Of a stretch of DNA of 64,000 bases, positions 12,401 through 23,047 are shown one piece after another. Under the pieces are notes generated by a model. That model was given only the letters and a program-made list of their open reading frames with translations. It had not been told where the DNA came from and searched no databases. Position 1 is the first letter of the stretch, and each line of letters opens with the position of its first letter. The position numbers and the translations under genes were made by a program. The DNA is from Sphaerolaimus hirsutus (lineage: Eukaryota; Nematoda; Chromadorea; Monhysterida; Sphaerolaimidae): NCBI GenBank assembly GCA_964036195.1, contig OZ038452.1, forward strand, positions 22,517,785 to 22,581,784, read 5' to 3'.

Positions 12401-12750
12401 GCCATCCCCACTTGCGACTCACAGTTATCACTTTTCCACTTACGGAATTAACCCCCGTAAACCACTAGTGACACAATCGACCGACATCTCACCATTCATC
12501 GCAGTCCACGCTGGAGCAGTTGACTAGACGAGTGCAAACGCTCGACCAGGAGCGCGAGAAGCAGACGAGCGCGCAGGCGGCCCTCGAGGCCAAGATCACC
12601 AAGATGCAGCAGCAGCTCGAGACGCAGATGGACAGCCTCAAGGAGATGCAGAAGAGCCGCGACAGAGAGCGGCAGCGCGCCGACGCCGACGACAGCGGCG
12701 GCAACCCCGCGCCCGCCTCCAGCTCCGCCCTCCAGCCAAACCACGTGTGA
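6391..12750 (+). CDS. Coiled-coil protein with an RG-rich segment, family not recognised
   Basis: Well-supported exons are 8192-8558, 8955-9173, 9434-9521, 9853-10064, 10393-10530, 10855-11112 and 12505-12750 (stop TGA). All junctions are GT-AG and in frame, giving about 508 codons. Likely earlier exons are 6847-7207 (Lys/Ser/Pro-rich) and ~7643-7710 (STPSSDRSDSQGDITEF), with a candidate start MAPPKRPTA at 6391. I could not reconcile the phases of those upstream junctions. Domains in order: basic low-complexity N-terminus; long heptad-rich helix (KLRLLTDEIDTL, LEEQKNKLSKD); second helix; acidic ATEDEDED; an (RG)n block; helix with KLEADVRAYKEEV; and a final coiled coil ending LQPNHV. Exons are GC-rich against AT-rich introns. 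A structural or scaffolding role is inference only. Confidence 0.75.
7345..7457. repeat. AAAGTGTCAAATGTCATG inverted repeat in an intron
   Basis: It starts CAAGACCCTGTAAAGTGTC and ends CACTTTACAGGGTCTGGG, the two arms being complementary. Related sequences lie at 14868-17126, 43054-43225, 44575-44655 and 45495-45880. Confidence 0.65.
9206..9395. mobile_element. hAT-like palindromic element with GGCACCGG words
   Basis: It starts TAGTGATGTAAAGGCACCGG and ends GGTGCCTTTAACATCA. The interior is a run of GGCACCGGTGCC-type words. Flanks TTGTGAT and TTGTGGT suggest a decayed 8-bp duplication. It lies in the intron between the coiled-coil exons 8955-9173 and 9434-9521, ending about 40 bp before the acceptor. 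Confidence 0.6.
10088..10325. mobile_element. TACCGTAT-family MITE (CGAATAA sub-family) in an intron
   Basis: It begins TACCGTATATCGTTGAATAA and ends TTATTCAAGGATATATGGTA with C-run arms. It occupies most of the intron between exons 9853-10064 and 10393-10530, starting 24 bp after the donor and ending 67 bp before the acceptor. Confidence 0.75.
11827..12457. mobile_element. Diverged copy of the CAGGTGCC inverted-repeat element
   Basis: AGGTGCCGATTCTGCAAGTGG on the left mirrors CCACTTACGGAATTAACCCC on the right. It fills the 3' half of the last intron of the coiled-coil gene and ends about 48 bp before the final exon. Confidence 0.5.
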
Positions 12751-13402
12751 CACGTTTCGCACTTGCCGGGGCTAGCCGCCCTCGGAAATCGCGCCCGCTC
12801 GGATACTTTTTTGTGTGAAATTTTTTGTCTGTAAATTGAGCAAAACCTTTTCGCTGCATCATTGCAACACTTCACTTGGTGGCTTGGCGCTTGGCAATGT
12901 GGAATTTCGAGGCACATTCGCTACACGTGTCTTTTTGTATAACTCATGTATTGGCAAAACACTGCTTTTTATAAATGCGTAAAAGTCGAATCCCGAACGG
13001 CGTGCTGGCACACTGCCAAGTGCTAGCCGTCATTTTAATCCTCCGTAGTATTTTGCCATGCATCTAACGATACTAGCCAACGAAATTCCAGCTTGCGAAG
13101 ATGCTGGCCACCGTCCAAATGGTGTCCAATGTGGCGATGCAAATGAACCCGCACGATGACATCGCATGACTATCTGCGCTGCGAGCCGGTCGATCGCATG
13201 ACCTAGATCCGGCCCCCCTTGCGTTTTTCGGCTATTTCTTGATTGCACGAGAATTTTACCCCTCCCCCACACTTCCGTTTTTCATGTTTTGTTATTTCAT
13301 AAACATTTGCACTCGCAATCTTCCTGCCGCGTCATTTCGGAATAAAAGACTTGTATACTTTTCGACGTGCAGAATTGTTTTTATCGAATGCCGTACTGAG
13401 AA
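12751..13402. other. Downstream flank of the coiled-coil gene
   Basis: Presumed 3' UTR and intergenic DNA. An AATAAA lies near 13339, about 590 bp after the stop, and is the first clear candidate polyadenylation signal. Nothing else was recognised. Confidence 0.4.
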
Positions 13403-13853
13403 TACCGTATTTCCTCGAAATACCCCCCCCCTCGAAATACCCCCCCCCCTCGAAATACCCCCCCTCAAAATGGACACTATGAACTTATAAACCCCCCCCT
13501 CGAAATAACCCCCAAATTTAGTGTATAGAGAACGTAAATGACAAAAGCTGCGGTTTGTCATCCGGGCAATGCAGAACACACGTTAAAAACGATGACTCTG
13601 TTATGTGAGAACAGTGTTTGTACGTCTACACACTTATAAATGTCTTTAGAGTCTTACAAATGGCGATTTTTGTTGCATTTTTCGACGTCTCCGTACGTTT
13701 CAGACGACATTTTAGTACTGGGATTTCAAAAAATTTCTGGCGAAATAATAAACCCCCCCCCCCTCGAAATACCCCCCCCCTCGTTTAACCCCCCCTCAAA
13801 ATTCTCACTCTGAAACAATAAACCCCCCGGGGGTATTTCGAGGAAATACGGTA
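13403..13853. mobile_element. TACCGTAT-family MITE (TCGAAATA sub-family), full length
   Basis: The 451-bp element begins TACCGTATTTCCTCGAAATA and ends TATTTCGAGGAAATACGGTA, with C-run arms on the left and mixed arms on the right. It is the intact reference for the gap-truncated copy at 2395-2712. Confidence 0.88.
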
Positions 13854-14866
13854 CGCTACATTTTCATAATGGATATTTATTTTGTTTTTGATTTTTAAAG
13901 TTTTCAACAGAATTTTTTAATGCAATTCGCGCATGGTGCTGGTATTATCGAGCTGAGGGCATCGACTAAGACGTATTTAAATAAATTTTGGACACACGAT
14001 TCACTCACGCGCTTAGATATCGCCGCCATGCGCCACTGAGTGAGCAAACATTCCGTAGCGAAACAGTACTTGGAAAGTTTAGTGGGGGAAACTGTTTTGT
14101 TCCAATGCGCCCAGCGTTTATCCAATCCACCACAACTATGGTAACAATTTTGTAGCTGACAGTTTTAACTCCCGCGTCAAGTTGATGTGCTATTTCGGGG
14201 CGGTGTGCCTTGGGGCATCTAAGCTCTCTGCGCATCTAAACCCCCAACGCATCTATGCCCCCTATGCATGCATTGGCGGCACAGTGAAAGGACACAAGTG
14301 CTCAAGACAATGACAGTGGCGAAAATGAAACTGCATTCTGGCAGTGCTGATGAGGGGCACAGGGTGAGTGCCATTTCTGCCGCATTCTTACTAACTCCGT
14401 ACCCGGAAGTTGGTCCACTGTTTTACCCTAAAACCTATTTTCAGTGCTTTTCAATTTGTTCATGTATTTTCCGCATATTCATAACACGTTTTTTTAAATT
14501 ACCCGGATGACCCGGAAATTAGTTTCAGGCTCAGCGGTGGACCAACTTCCAACCTCCCCACACAGCCCCTCTACAGCCCTGCCGGAATGAATTGTTTCAT
14601 TTGTGCCGGGGAAATATGCAGCACTGTTCAATGTGCATTTTGTGGCACTACTTTATCGCCGTTAGATATGCAGGGGCAAACTTCGCAGCGAAAAATCTTG
14701 CGACCCGTGCACCGCGGTGATGCATACACAGGGTGGATAGATGCTCTCTGGGCCCTGGGGGCTTACATGCGCTGAGAGGTTACATTACATGCGCTGAGAG
14801 TTACCTCCATAGAGTTTCAGTTGGTGCGATAGCATTGCGCTCATTTATACGTTACTCCCAAACCCT
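13854..14866. other. No supported gene
   Basis: Mixed AT-rich DNA. Short frames between 13904 and 14775 lack splice context or family resemblance. Words such as GCGCATCTAAACCCCCAGCGCATCT near 14210-14260 repeat loosely. Confidence 0.45.
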
Positions 14867-15136
14867 GTAAAGTGTCGAAAGTCATGTACAATGCCCGGTA
14901 AAATTTAAAATGACTGGTGTTTGAATGACAATTTGATATTTTACAGGGCATGTTACATAATTATTTACACTTAGCATGACATTTTACATGACATTTTGCA
15001 CTTTGCATAACATTTTACATTTGTCAGGGCATTTTACATAATTTTTAACAGTTTGCATGACATTTGACATGGCATCTTACATGACTTTTTACACTTTGCA
15101 TAACATTTGACATTTGACAGGGCATTTTACATGGGG

Positions 15137-17077
15137 CAGGCCTGATACGCACACGTGCCCGATACGCACATATGCCCGTTTTTTTTCACTTGACACTTTT
15201 TCAAGTGATTTTCAGATATGAGTAAAGTGAAAAAAGTTGCGCAATGACATTAGTGAACTTTTTTCACTTCACTCATATCTGAAAATCACTTGAAAAAGTG
15301 TCAAGTGAAAAAAACGGGAATATGTGCGTATCGGGCGGCTGAATCCAATATTACATACAGCCAATATCACAGTCTGTATCCCTATACATACACAGGTGGC
15401 AATATCACAGTCTGTTACCCTACACATACACACATGCGCTCTACACAGTCAAACAGGTGCGATATACATACATGCGGGGCGGTGTTGCGACATTCCATTG
15501 CGTTGCGAGCATGCGTCCATACAGATACTCAGTATGAAATAACTATCTGTAATTATCACCCTGATCGACAAGGTGTAAAAGTGCAACTAGCACCCACCAT
15601 GATTTTGATTGTTAAGAAATTGATTTACTGCATGTGTGCATAACAGATTGGTGCAATTATTAGTTGTTTACGGTGTATTTTTTAGAGTGATTGTTTTAGT
15701 TGGTGATGGCCAAATTTGGCCCGTGTGTCACTGAGGCATTTCCAGCTGGTTTGACCACAATGGGAAAGAACCTGACCCTTCATACTTTAAAGAGACTTCA
15801 CGCAATTAACCTATTTACACATTGAGTTCTCATTAGGGTGTCAAAAAAAATTTTTTTATGGAAAACGGAAAGGTAAATTTTTTTCACTTTACGGAAAAAA
15901 GGAAAACGGAAAGGTAAAAAAAGATTTCTGCTGGAAAATGGAAAACAGAAAGGTGAAAAAATTTCACTCAGCGGAATATGGAAAACAGAAAGGTAAAAAA
16001 AATTGTCAGCCAGAAAACAGAAAACGGAAAAATGAAATGCTGGAAAACGGAACACGGAAAGTGAAATTTTCATGGAAACGGAAAATATAAAGTGAAATTT
16101 GCACGGTAATAGACAGTTTGCAGAAGGAAAACCTGCATGCAGGTTTGCTTGTTTGGCTTTGATTGTGGTAGCTGTACATTCTGCAACTATGGATCATGCC
16201 AGTAACTTCACTTGTAGTTCAAGCTTAACTGAACCAACAAAAAATCATCAAAAGGTAGCAAAAATACACTACAACAACAATAAGAGTTAAGCAAAAGTGA
16301 ACTTTGATGTAACTGGACAGTAAAAAGTATACTCAGCGGACTGCAAAGTATGTGTCCAATTTACTTTGTGTTTTTTACAGATTTGGATACAGATAGAAAT
16401 TATGAATGACAGAAGAACCTGTAGTTAAAAACAGCCATAAAGATAGATAAATACAGATTGGAAAAACAATGGAAAAATGCCAGAAAACTGAAAATAGAGC
16501 CAGAAAATGGAAAAATGGCCTGGAAAAATGGAAACGGAAAGGTATAAAAGTTTTCAGCTGGAAAACGGTAAAATGGGCCGGAAAAACGGAAATGTAAGGT
16601 AAAAAATTTTCAGCTGCGGAAAATGGAAAACGGAAAGGTAAAAAAATTGTCGGCTGCCAGAAAATGGAAAACAGAAAGGTAAAAAATTTTCCTGTGGAAA
16701 GGCAGAAATGGAAAACGGAAACTGAAATTTGACACCCTAGTTCTCATGCAATTAATAAATTAATGAACTAACTAATAAACTCTATTTAGGAGTGGCATTT
16801 GTGCATGGAAAGCGAGCAGCGGGCGCAGCATACATAATCAATTGATACATATAAAGGTAAATATGTGTGTGTCGCGTGCGCATGGAATGTGGCAACACCG
16901 CCCCGCATGTATGTATATCGCACCTGTTTGACTGTTAAGAGTGCATGTGTGTATGTGTAGGGTAACAGACTGTGATATTGCCACCTGTGTATGTATAGGG
17001 ATACAGACTGTGATATTGGCTTGTATGTAGTATGTAGCACCGTCGTATCGGGCACATGTGCGTATCAGTGCACGCCC
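15137..17077. mobile_element. Middle element of the nest, GATACGCACA ends and long inverted arms
   Basis: The left end GATACGCACACGTGCCCGAT mirrors the right end ATCGGGCACATGTGCGTATC. Inside, about 160 bp at 15343-15505 is repeated in inverse orientation at 16884-17040 (landmarks AATATCACAGTCTGT and GCGGGGCGGTGTTGC). A separate hairpin of CACTTGACACTTTTTCAAGTG lies at 15185-15320. Confidence 0.65.
15834..16740. mobile_element. hAT-like MITE, TAGGGTGTCAAA ends, 8-bp duplication GTTCTCAT
   Basis: The 907-bp element runs from TAGGGTGTCAAA to TTTGACACCCTA. GTTCTCAT occurs perfectly on both sides (15826-15833 and 16741-16748). Both halves are arrays of GGAAAACGGAAAGGTAAAAA-like words. An 8-bp duplication and a TAGGG terminus indicate the hAT superfamily. 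There is no transposase. Confidence 0.9.
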
Positions 17078-17386
17078 ATTTTACATGACTTTTTCACTTT
17101 GCATGACATTTCACACTTTACAGGGTTTTGGAGTGGCACCAGTAGTCTCTCACCAATGCTTTCATCTGCATCAAATGATGTGCTCAATCCTTGGCATTCG
17201 TTTGAGTTTTCATGATGTAATGTCGAGAAAGACTTAAACCCACACTCGGATGACTGAAAATCAGGGTTAAATAAACACGGCAAGTCTCAACTCTAATATA
17301 AATTTAATACTCTGATTTAAATTTGGCTTCGTGTTATGAGTTGAGTTATTTAACATTCGATCACACTATTCTTGGTATTTTGAATA

Positions 17387-17778
17387 TACCGTATTTATTC
17401 TAATAGAAGGGCGGGTCTTCAAAATGAAGGTACAGTTTTTGACTTTTTTGGGCTACGAAATAAATAGTAGGGGGGTCTCCATTAGAAGGGTCATGAACTG
17501 CTGAAATTGTGCCAAGTGCCTAAATAATATCAACGGACGGTGTTATTTATTGGGTTAAGTACATTGATGTGGTGCTATTTTAAAATCAAACGTTGAATGA
17601 ACTAAATGGATCATCATTCTATCAATTATCTGTGATGTAGCACTTTGAAAAATCTTGGCAGAACTGCTGATAAAAAGGCTGAAAAATGACGAAAAAATAG
17701 AAGGGCGTCTCCAAAAGAGGGCTGGTAAAACGTTGATCATAAACAAGTAGGGCGCCCTTCTATTAGAAGAAATATGGT
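17387..17778. mobile_element. TACCGTAT-family MITE (AATAGAAGG sub-family)
   Basis: It begins TACCGTATTTATTCTAATAG and ends CTATTAGAAGAAATATGGT, a slightly decayed mirror. The interior has GAAGGGCG and GGGTCTCC words. Confidence 0.7.
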
Positions 17779-17900
17779 TTTATACGGAATTTGGTGTGAC
17801 CAGCTGGGTGTAAAGATCTAATGGCTCTATGGACTGACGCTAACTGAGAGCGCCCACGAGTATCGATGGAAAGGGGCCAGGAAAAATGGGCTACATAAGC

Positions 17901-18340
17901 TACCGTATTACCTCGAAATACCCCCAGGGGGTTTATTATTTCGCCAGCAATATTTGAGGGGGGGATAATTCGAGGGGGGGGGGGGGGGGTTTATTCGAGG
18001 GGGGGGGGTCTATTATTTCGCCAGAAATTTTCGGAAATTCCCCATACTCGGACGTAGAAAAATCGAACAATTACATAGATGTATATGTCTTTATAGGCAT
18101 ATATAACTGTATATATACATAAACCCTTCCCTAACGTCACTCAATCATCAGTTTTAATGTGTGTTCTGCATGGTACAGATCACAAACTGCGGTATTTGTC
18201 ATGTACGTTCTCTTTACACTCAATGTTAGGGGGGGTATTTCGAGGGGGGGTTTATTATTTCCTCAGCCGAATTTTAGGGGGGGTATTTCGAGGAGGGGGG
18301 TTAATTCAAGGGGGGGGGGATAATTCGAGGTAATACGGTA
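17901..18340. mobile_element. TACCGTAT-family MITE (TCGAAATA sub-family)
   Basis: The 440-bp element runs from TACCGTATTACCTCGAAATA to TAATTCGAGGTAATACGGTA, with the same core as 4935-5350. It contains a G-run of about 17 bases near 17980. Confidence 0.87.
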
Positions 18341-18474
18341 CATCAATAATACCCCCTCGAAATACCCCCCTCCGGAATGATGTACATCATGTATTCAATG
18401 TACATGATGTATTTATTATTGCTAATTTGCATTGCAGCTACACATAAAAACGTAGATAGCTACACAAAGTAGTC

Positions 18475-18873
18475 TACCCTATTACCTCGAAATACCACCA
18501 GGGGGTTTATTATTTTGCCAGCAAAATTTGAGGGGGGGTAATTCGAGGGTGGGTTTATTCGAGGGGGGGGGGTCTATTATTTCGCCAGAAATTTTCGGAA
18601 ATTCCCCATACGCAGACGTCGGAAAATCGAACAATTACGTCGATGTATAAATATGTGTTTATAGGGATATATAACTGTATATACACACAAGCCCTTTCCT
18701 AACGTCACTTGATCATCACTCTTAACGTGTGTGATGCATTGTACAGATCACAAACTGCGGTATTTGTCATGTACGTTCTCTTTACACTCAATTTAGGGGG
18801 GGGGTATTATTTCCTCAGCCGAATTTTAGGGTGGGGGGTATTTCGAGGGGAGTTAATTCGAGGTAATACGGTA
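18475..18873. mobile_element. TACCGTAT-family MITE inside the flank of the 2 kb repeat
   Basis: The 399-bp element has its left end mutated to TACCCTATTACCTCG and an intact right end GAGGTAATACGGTA. The sequence on both sides (AGTCTA left, TGTCCAAATATATCC right) is continuous at positions 15-30 of the window, so this is an occupied site with an unoccupied counterpart. Confidence 0.88.
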
Positions 18874-20878
18874 TGTCCAAATATATCCTGTTTGGACACA
18901 TATATTTACTTTTTTTGGGTATGCAAATGACTACTTTTTACTATGATCCTTACGAAAATTTCTGACGAAATAATAAACTCCCCTCCAATAAGCCCCCCCT
19001 CGGGTTAACCCCCCTCAAATTTTGCTGACGAAATAATAAACCCCCATGGGGGTATTTCAAGGTAATACGGTAGATAAATACAGTGGAAGTGATGTTTCCT
19101 TTGCATTGGCAACAATTTATATCTGTATTATACAGTCCTCAAATCATTCTTCTTTTGTGCACACTGACGCCATTACTGGCGCCATCACAAAATGGCACCG
19201 GGCGCCAAATTGGCGCCAGCGAAAATGGCGCCAAGCGCCATTAAAGCCATGCTCCACTATGCAGCCCACTGTTGGTGAAATGGCCTTCAGCGACATTTTG
19301 ATGTCATAAATACAGCCTTTCGACAAATAGGCGCCGGGCTCTAACGGCGCCACAGAAGAATGGCGCCATGGCGCTGTGCTCATTCGCGTATTCAGATTGC
19401 ACTACTCCATCACCAGGTTAGGCATATCATCAGGCTTTAGATAGGTGCGGCTGGTATGAAGCAGTTTCCCTCACTGTTGTAAATGTAGTATCGACTTTTT
19501 TGTTCTCTAACATTACCATACTTATTGTGTTTTGACAATGCCTTTCAGCAGTTGTGTTTCACACGTTCAAAAAATAAACCAACGTTATTTAAAAAATTAT
19601 TCACTTATTAATTAATAGCACAATTTAATGACACACAATGAATATGGCACTCGAAATCCTGGGAAGAAATCTAGAGGAAAAATTGTCAGCGGCGGCACTC
19701 TGACTGCTGTTCTAAGGTTAGCCTCGACTTGCACGCAAATCTGATGGAACCAAGAAAAAAAAAACAAGAACCAGAGCAACAAATTTTTCTGTTTGGGTCG
19801 GTGAGTCGAAACTATTTACCCCAGGTGCCAGTTCCGCTAATTGAGAAGTGAGAAGTAAAATGACAAAGGTGAAGTGAAATGGCAAGTAAATTGGCAAAAG
19901 CAAAGTAAAAAATAATGAGTAATTTCTTTTCGATTTTGCCATTTTACTTATCAATTCACTTCGCTTTTGCTATTTCACTTCGCATTTCCCATGTTACTTC
20001 TTAATTTGCGGAACTGGCCCCTGATGCTCGAGTAAATACACTAGAAAAAGATATTGGGCGGTGGCTGCCCGTGCCCAATATCTTTATCTATGATTTGCTT
20101 CCAATTCCTTGTCATTTTTAATGAAAATTTTTGATACCTATTACGGGCGGCCCGCCTTCGCTGCCATACCGTGTGCATCCCGAAAATCTCAAAAATTTCC
20201 GGTATTCAGTTGTCCCCATACTGAACCCCCACTACTGGTCCTGATCCAAAAATCTGAAAATCGCTGTCCCAATACCGAAAATTTTCACATCCCGACCCGA
20301 ATACCGTGACCCCAATCCCGATCACGGAAGAATTAGTGTAAATGATAAAAAAGTGAAAAAATACTTCTCACTGAGAAGTATCGATATTGTTTTGCGAAAT
20401 TTTATTGGAATAAGTTTTAGTGAGCAATATTTTTGGCAATAAAAAAAATAATTGGATATGGATGTGTTACAACTTTCGCGAATTGTTGTTTGAAACGCAT
20501 TGTAGTCCTTTACAAAATTTAAGCTTAACAATAAACAAAATCCCTTACTTTTAGTTTTTGCATATACTCCGCGGACTGTACTCTACGCATTTTACTGCAG
20601 AAAACTCCATCACGACGTCATCGTATATGAAATCAAAATTGTTCCATAAAAAAGACGTTTTGGGAAAAAAACATGTATCGCTTGTACAAACTCTGTGGCC
20701 TCTGAAAAATCCTTTAGGAAAAAGTTTAATATAAATAGGATATTTCAGGTAAAAAAGGCTGGAATTCGGGTATGATTGTTTTGTTCCAGGTGCCGATCGG
20801 TTAGTGAGGCGGTTCCTGGTATCGGGTTTCGGGTTTAAAAGTTCAGGACTATTCGGGTTGCATGGCGACCCTAGCGAA
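18874..20878 (+). repeat. Dispersed ~2 kb repeat, copy 2
   Basis: Direct near-identical copy of 27-2138. It includes a TACCGTAT-family end (18960-19072), a shortened GGCGCC array (19165-19376) and the CAGGTGCC element (19822-20023). No gene was recognised. Confidence 0.85.
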
Positions 20879-21029
20879 CATTAGGTACACTGAAAGTTTC
20901 ATTCCTCGTTAAAACTGTGTTTTTTTCCACGTAAATTATAAATGCGTAATCCCTAAATCCGTAATCTAATGAACGCAGTGTATTTGAAGTGTAAACAATT
21001 TACCCTCAGAAGAAAATTGCGTGAAGGAT

Positions 21030-21389
21030 TACCGTATTTCTCCGTGTAAAGCACCTGGGTGCTATACAAGATCGAGACCCTTTCCAGCAACCTTTTTTTA
21101 AAACTTGTATAACACCCGGGTGTTAGGTCGGGGGTGTTATACACGGAAACTGGACTAAACTAAAAAAGTGTGCTTTATTTAGGCTTTTTCGGTTCCCAGC
21201 GTGCAGCAATCCAATGGAAAAATGCGCGCCGCGGAATTACAATGAGTGGCGCGCGCCATTTAAGCGATATGTAAGCAATTCAAATCAGTGATTTTTTGAA
21301 ACCTAGCATAGCACCCCGGGGTGCTATGCAGCTGTATAACACCCCGGGTGTTGTGCACGGGGGGGTCCTTTACACGGAGAAATACGGTA
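21030..21389. mobile_element. TACCGTAT-family MITE (CTCCGTGTAAA sub-family)
   Basis: The 360-bp element runs from TACCGTATTTCTCCGTGTAA to TTACACGGAGAAATACGGTA, perfect 20-bp ends. Arms contain the palindromic phrase CACCCGGGTG. Other copies are at 39086-39499 and 53359-53750. Confidence 0.9.
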
Positions 21390-21490
21390 CAAATTCCTTG
21401 TGTGGGTGTTAGGGATGGAAAAACCGTTGTTGTTTTTTAATAAGTCCGGTTTTAAGAATAAAACGCTTTTTCAACCTCCCATACATAGTT

Positions 21491-22782
21491 CAGAGTTGTG
21501 AAAAGTACCAAAAATTTTCCAAGGTACATGTAAACGAAAAGGATTTCTTTTTTTACACACCGTTTTTTAGAGTACAAAAAACGACAGGTGATTTTTTTAG
21601 CAGTAAACATGACTAAAATACTTTTTCACTTGGAAACGTATAAGTGATTGTTTAAAGAAATTTGGCCCCAATTTTAACTCAAAATCACTAATTTTCATTT
21701 TTTTTGCCCATTTTCACTTCAAAGTCCCTGGTTTATGTGCTTTTATGCCTACCTATTTTCAGTTATTGTTGTTATACATGTGCTTGTATTTTACACTGGT
21801 TTTAGCTTTTCCCCTTTTTCCTTTTGAAAAAGCCTAGGTATATTGTAAATATGTTTTCTATACTCGAGTACTTTACATAAAACCGACTACAGGTACTTTT
21901 TCACAGAAAACGTGAATGTATTTGTGCCTTAATACTAATGTGTACATATTTTTGAGTAAACATAAATATGTTTTAACAACTATGATATGATAAGGAACTC
22001 TTCATAAGAATTTAAAGTCAAATTTAAGGTCAAGAGAGAGAATCACCATGACTTCATCTTGATAAGAATTAAAAGTCTCCAAATTAACATAACTTCATGC
22101 AAAATTGCAAAGTGTCTAATTGATTTGATTGCATTGCGTGTGCTTCATAAATTATTCATAGTGTTTATTTCAATTTGCAGTAAATTTGTCATCTCCTTCG
22201 TGTAAATGCATGCGAGAGAGTACATCAAATGTGCTTCAAACATTTAGTTGTTAATGTGCATTTACTTTTACTCAAAAGGTACGCATACTTGAGTACTGAG
22301 TAAGTACACATACGCATACTTTGAAAAAAGTATCTGTACTCGCATTTTCACTTACTTTTTGAGAGTACTCGAGTACAGTAGAGTAATTTTTCCGAGTACA
22401 GAAAGGGTATTTTTCCATAATATTTTACCAATTTTTTGGAATTCTAACCATGAGTTACTGCCTTTTCACAAAGAATACTTCTTAATAAGAAGAAAACACC
22501 TTTTTGTTGTCCAGGGTCAATATTCATAATGCTCCGTTCTAAATTTTACAGAAATCATTTATGTTATTTTACTTTACTTTCCTGAGAAAAATACTCCCAT
22601 TCACGCTTTCCGGAAAAAAGTACTTTTACTCTTGTTTACTTGTGAGTCAAAGTAAAAAAATTTACTTTACGCTTTCTGTTTCGCTTACTTTTACTCTTGT
22701 TTCTGTACTGGGGGGTGAGTAAAAATAAAATACTTTATGGTTATGCATACTTTGAAAAAGTTTGGTACTTTTAACAACTCTG
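21491..22782. mobile_element. Inverted-repeat element with CAGAGTTGT ends
   Basis: The left end CAGAGTTGTGAAAAGTACC mirrors the right end GGTACTTTTAACAACTCTG. The interior repeats AAAAGTACTTTTACT-like and AACGTAAA words. I found no target duplication. The same terminus appears at 25109, 26592 (inverse) and 42985. Confidence 0.55.
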
Positions 22783-23047
22783 CTTAGAACAGAGTGGGCG
22801 ATGCAATCACCATACATCAAATTGGATGCAAATTGTTTCGTTCTAAATGAATTTAGAAAATGGCGTACACAATGTGTGTCGTCGTCAGAAACATGTGAAT
22901 ATCGTTAAATATTAAATATTTTCTATTAAGATAACCATTAGATAGAATGTTGTCTATTTAACCCACAAGCCAACAACATTCAGTAGTACATTTTGCCAAT
23001 TTATTTTCCTTTGTCGCTGCAATTTTTGGCACAAATCCAATTGCAAT

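Larger units (their letters stand above)
14868..17126. mobile_element. Outer element of a three-level nest (CCCTGTAAAGTGTC ends)
   Basis: The left end ACCCTGTAAAGTGTCGAAAG pairs with the right end CACACTTTACAGGGTTTTGG. The left arm carries direct repeats of GACATTTTACATGACTTTTT-like words. Elements 15137-17077 and 15834-16740 lie inside it. Confidence 0.6.

Noticed and set aside
14868-15140. Possible CRISPR-like array of GACATTTTACATGAC repeats
   Set aside because: The genome is eukaryotic, spacing is irregular, and the words are arms of an inverted-repeat element.
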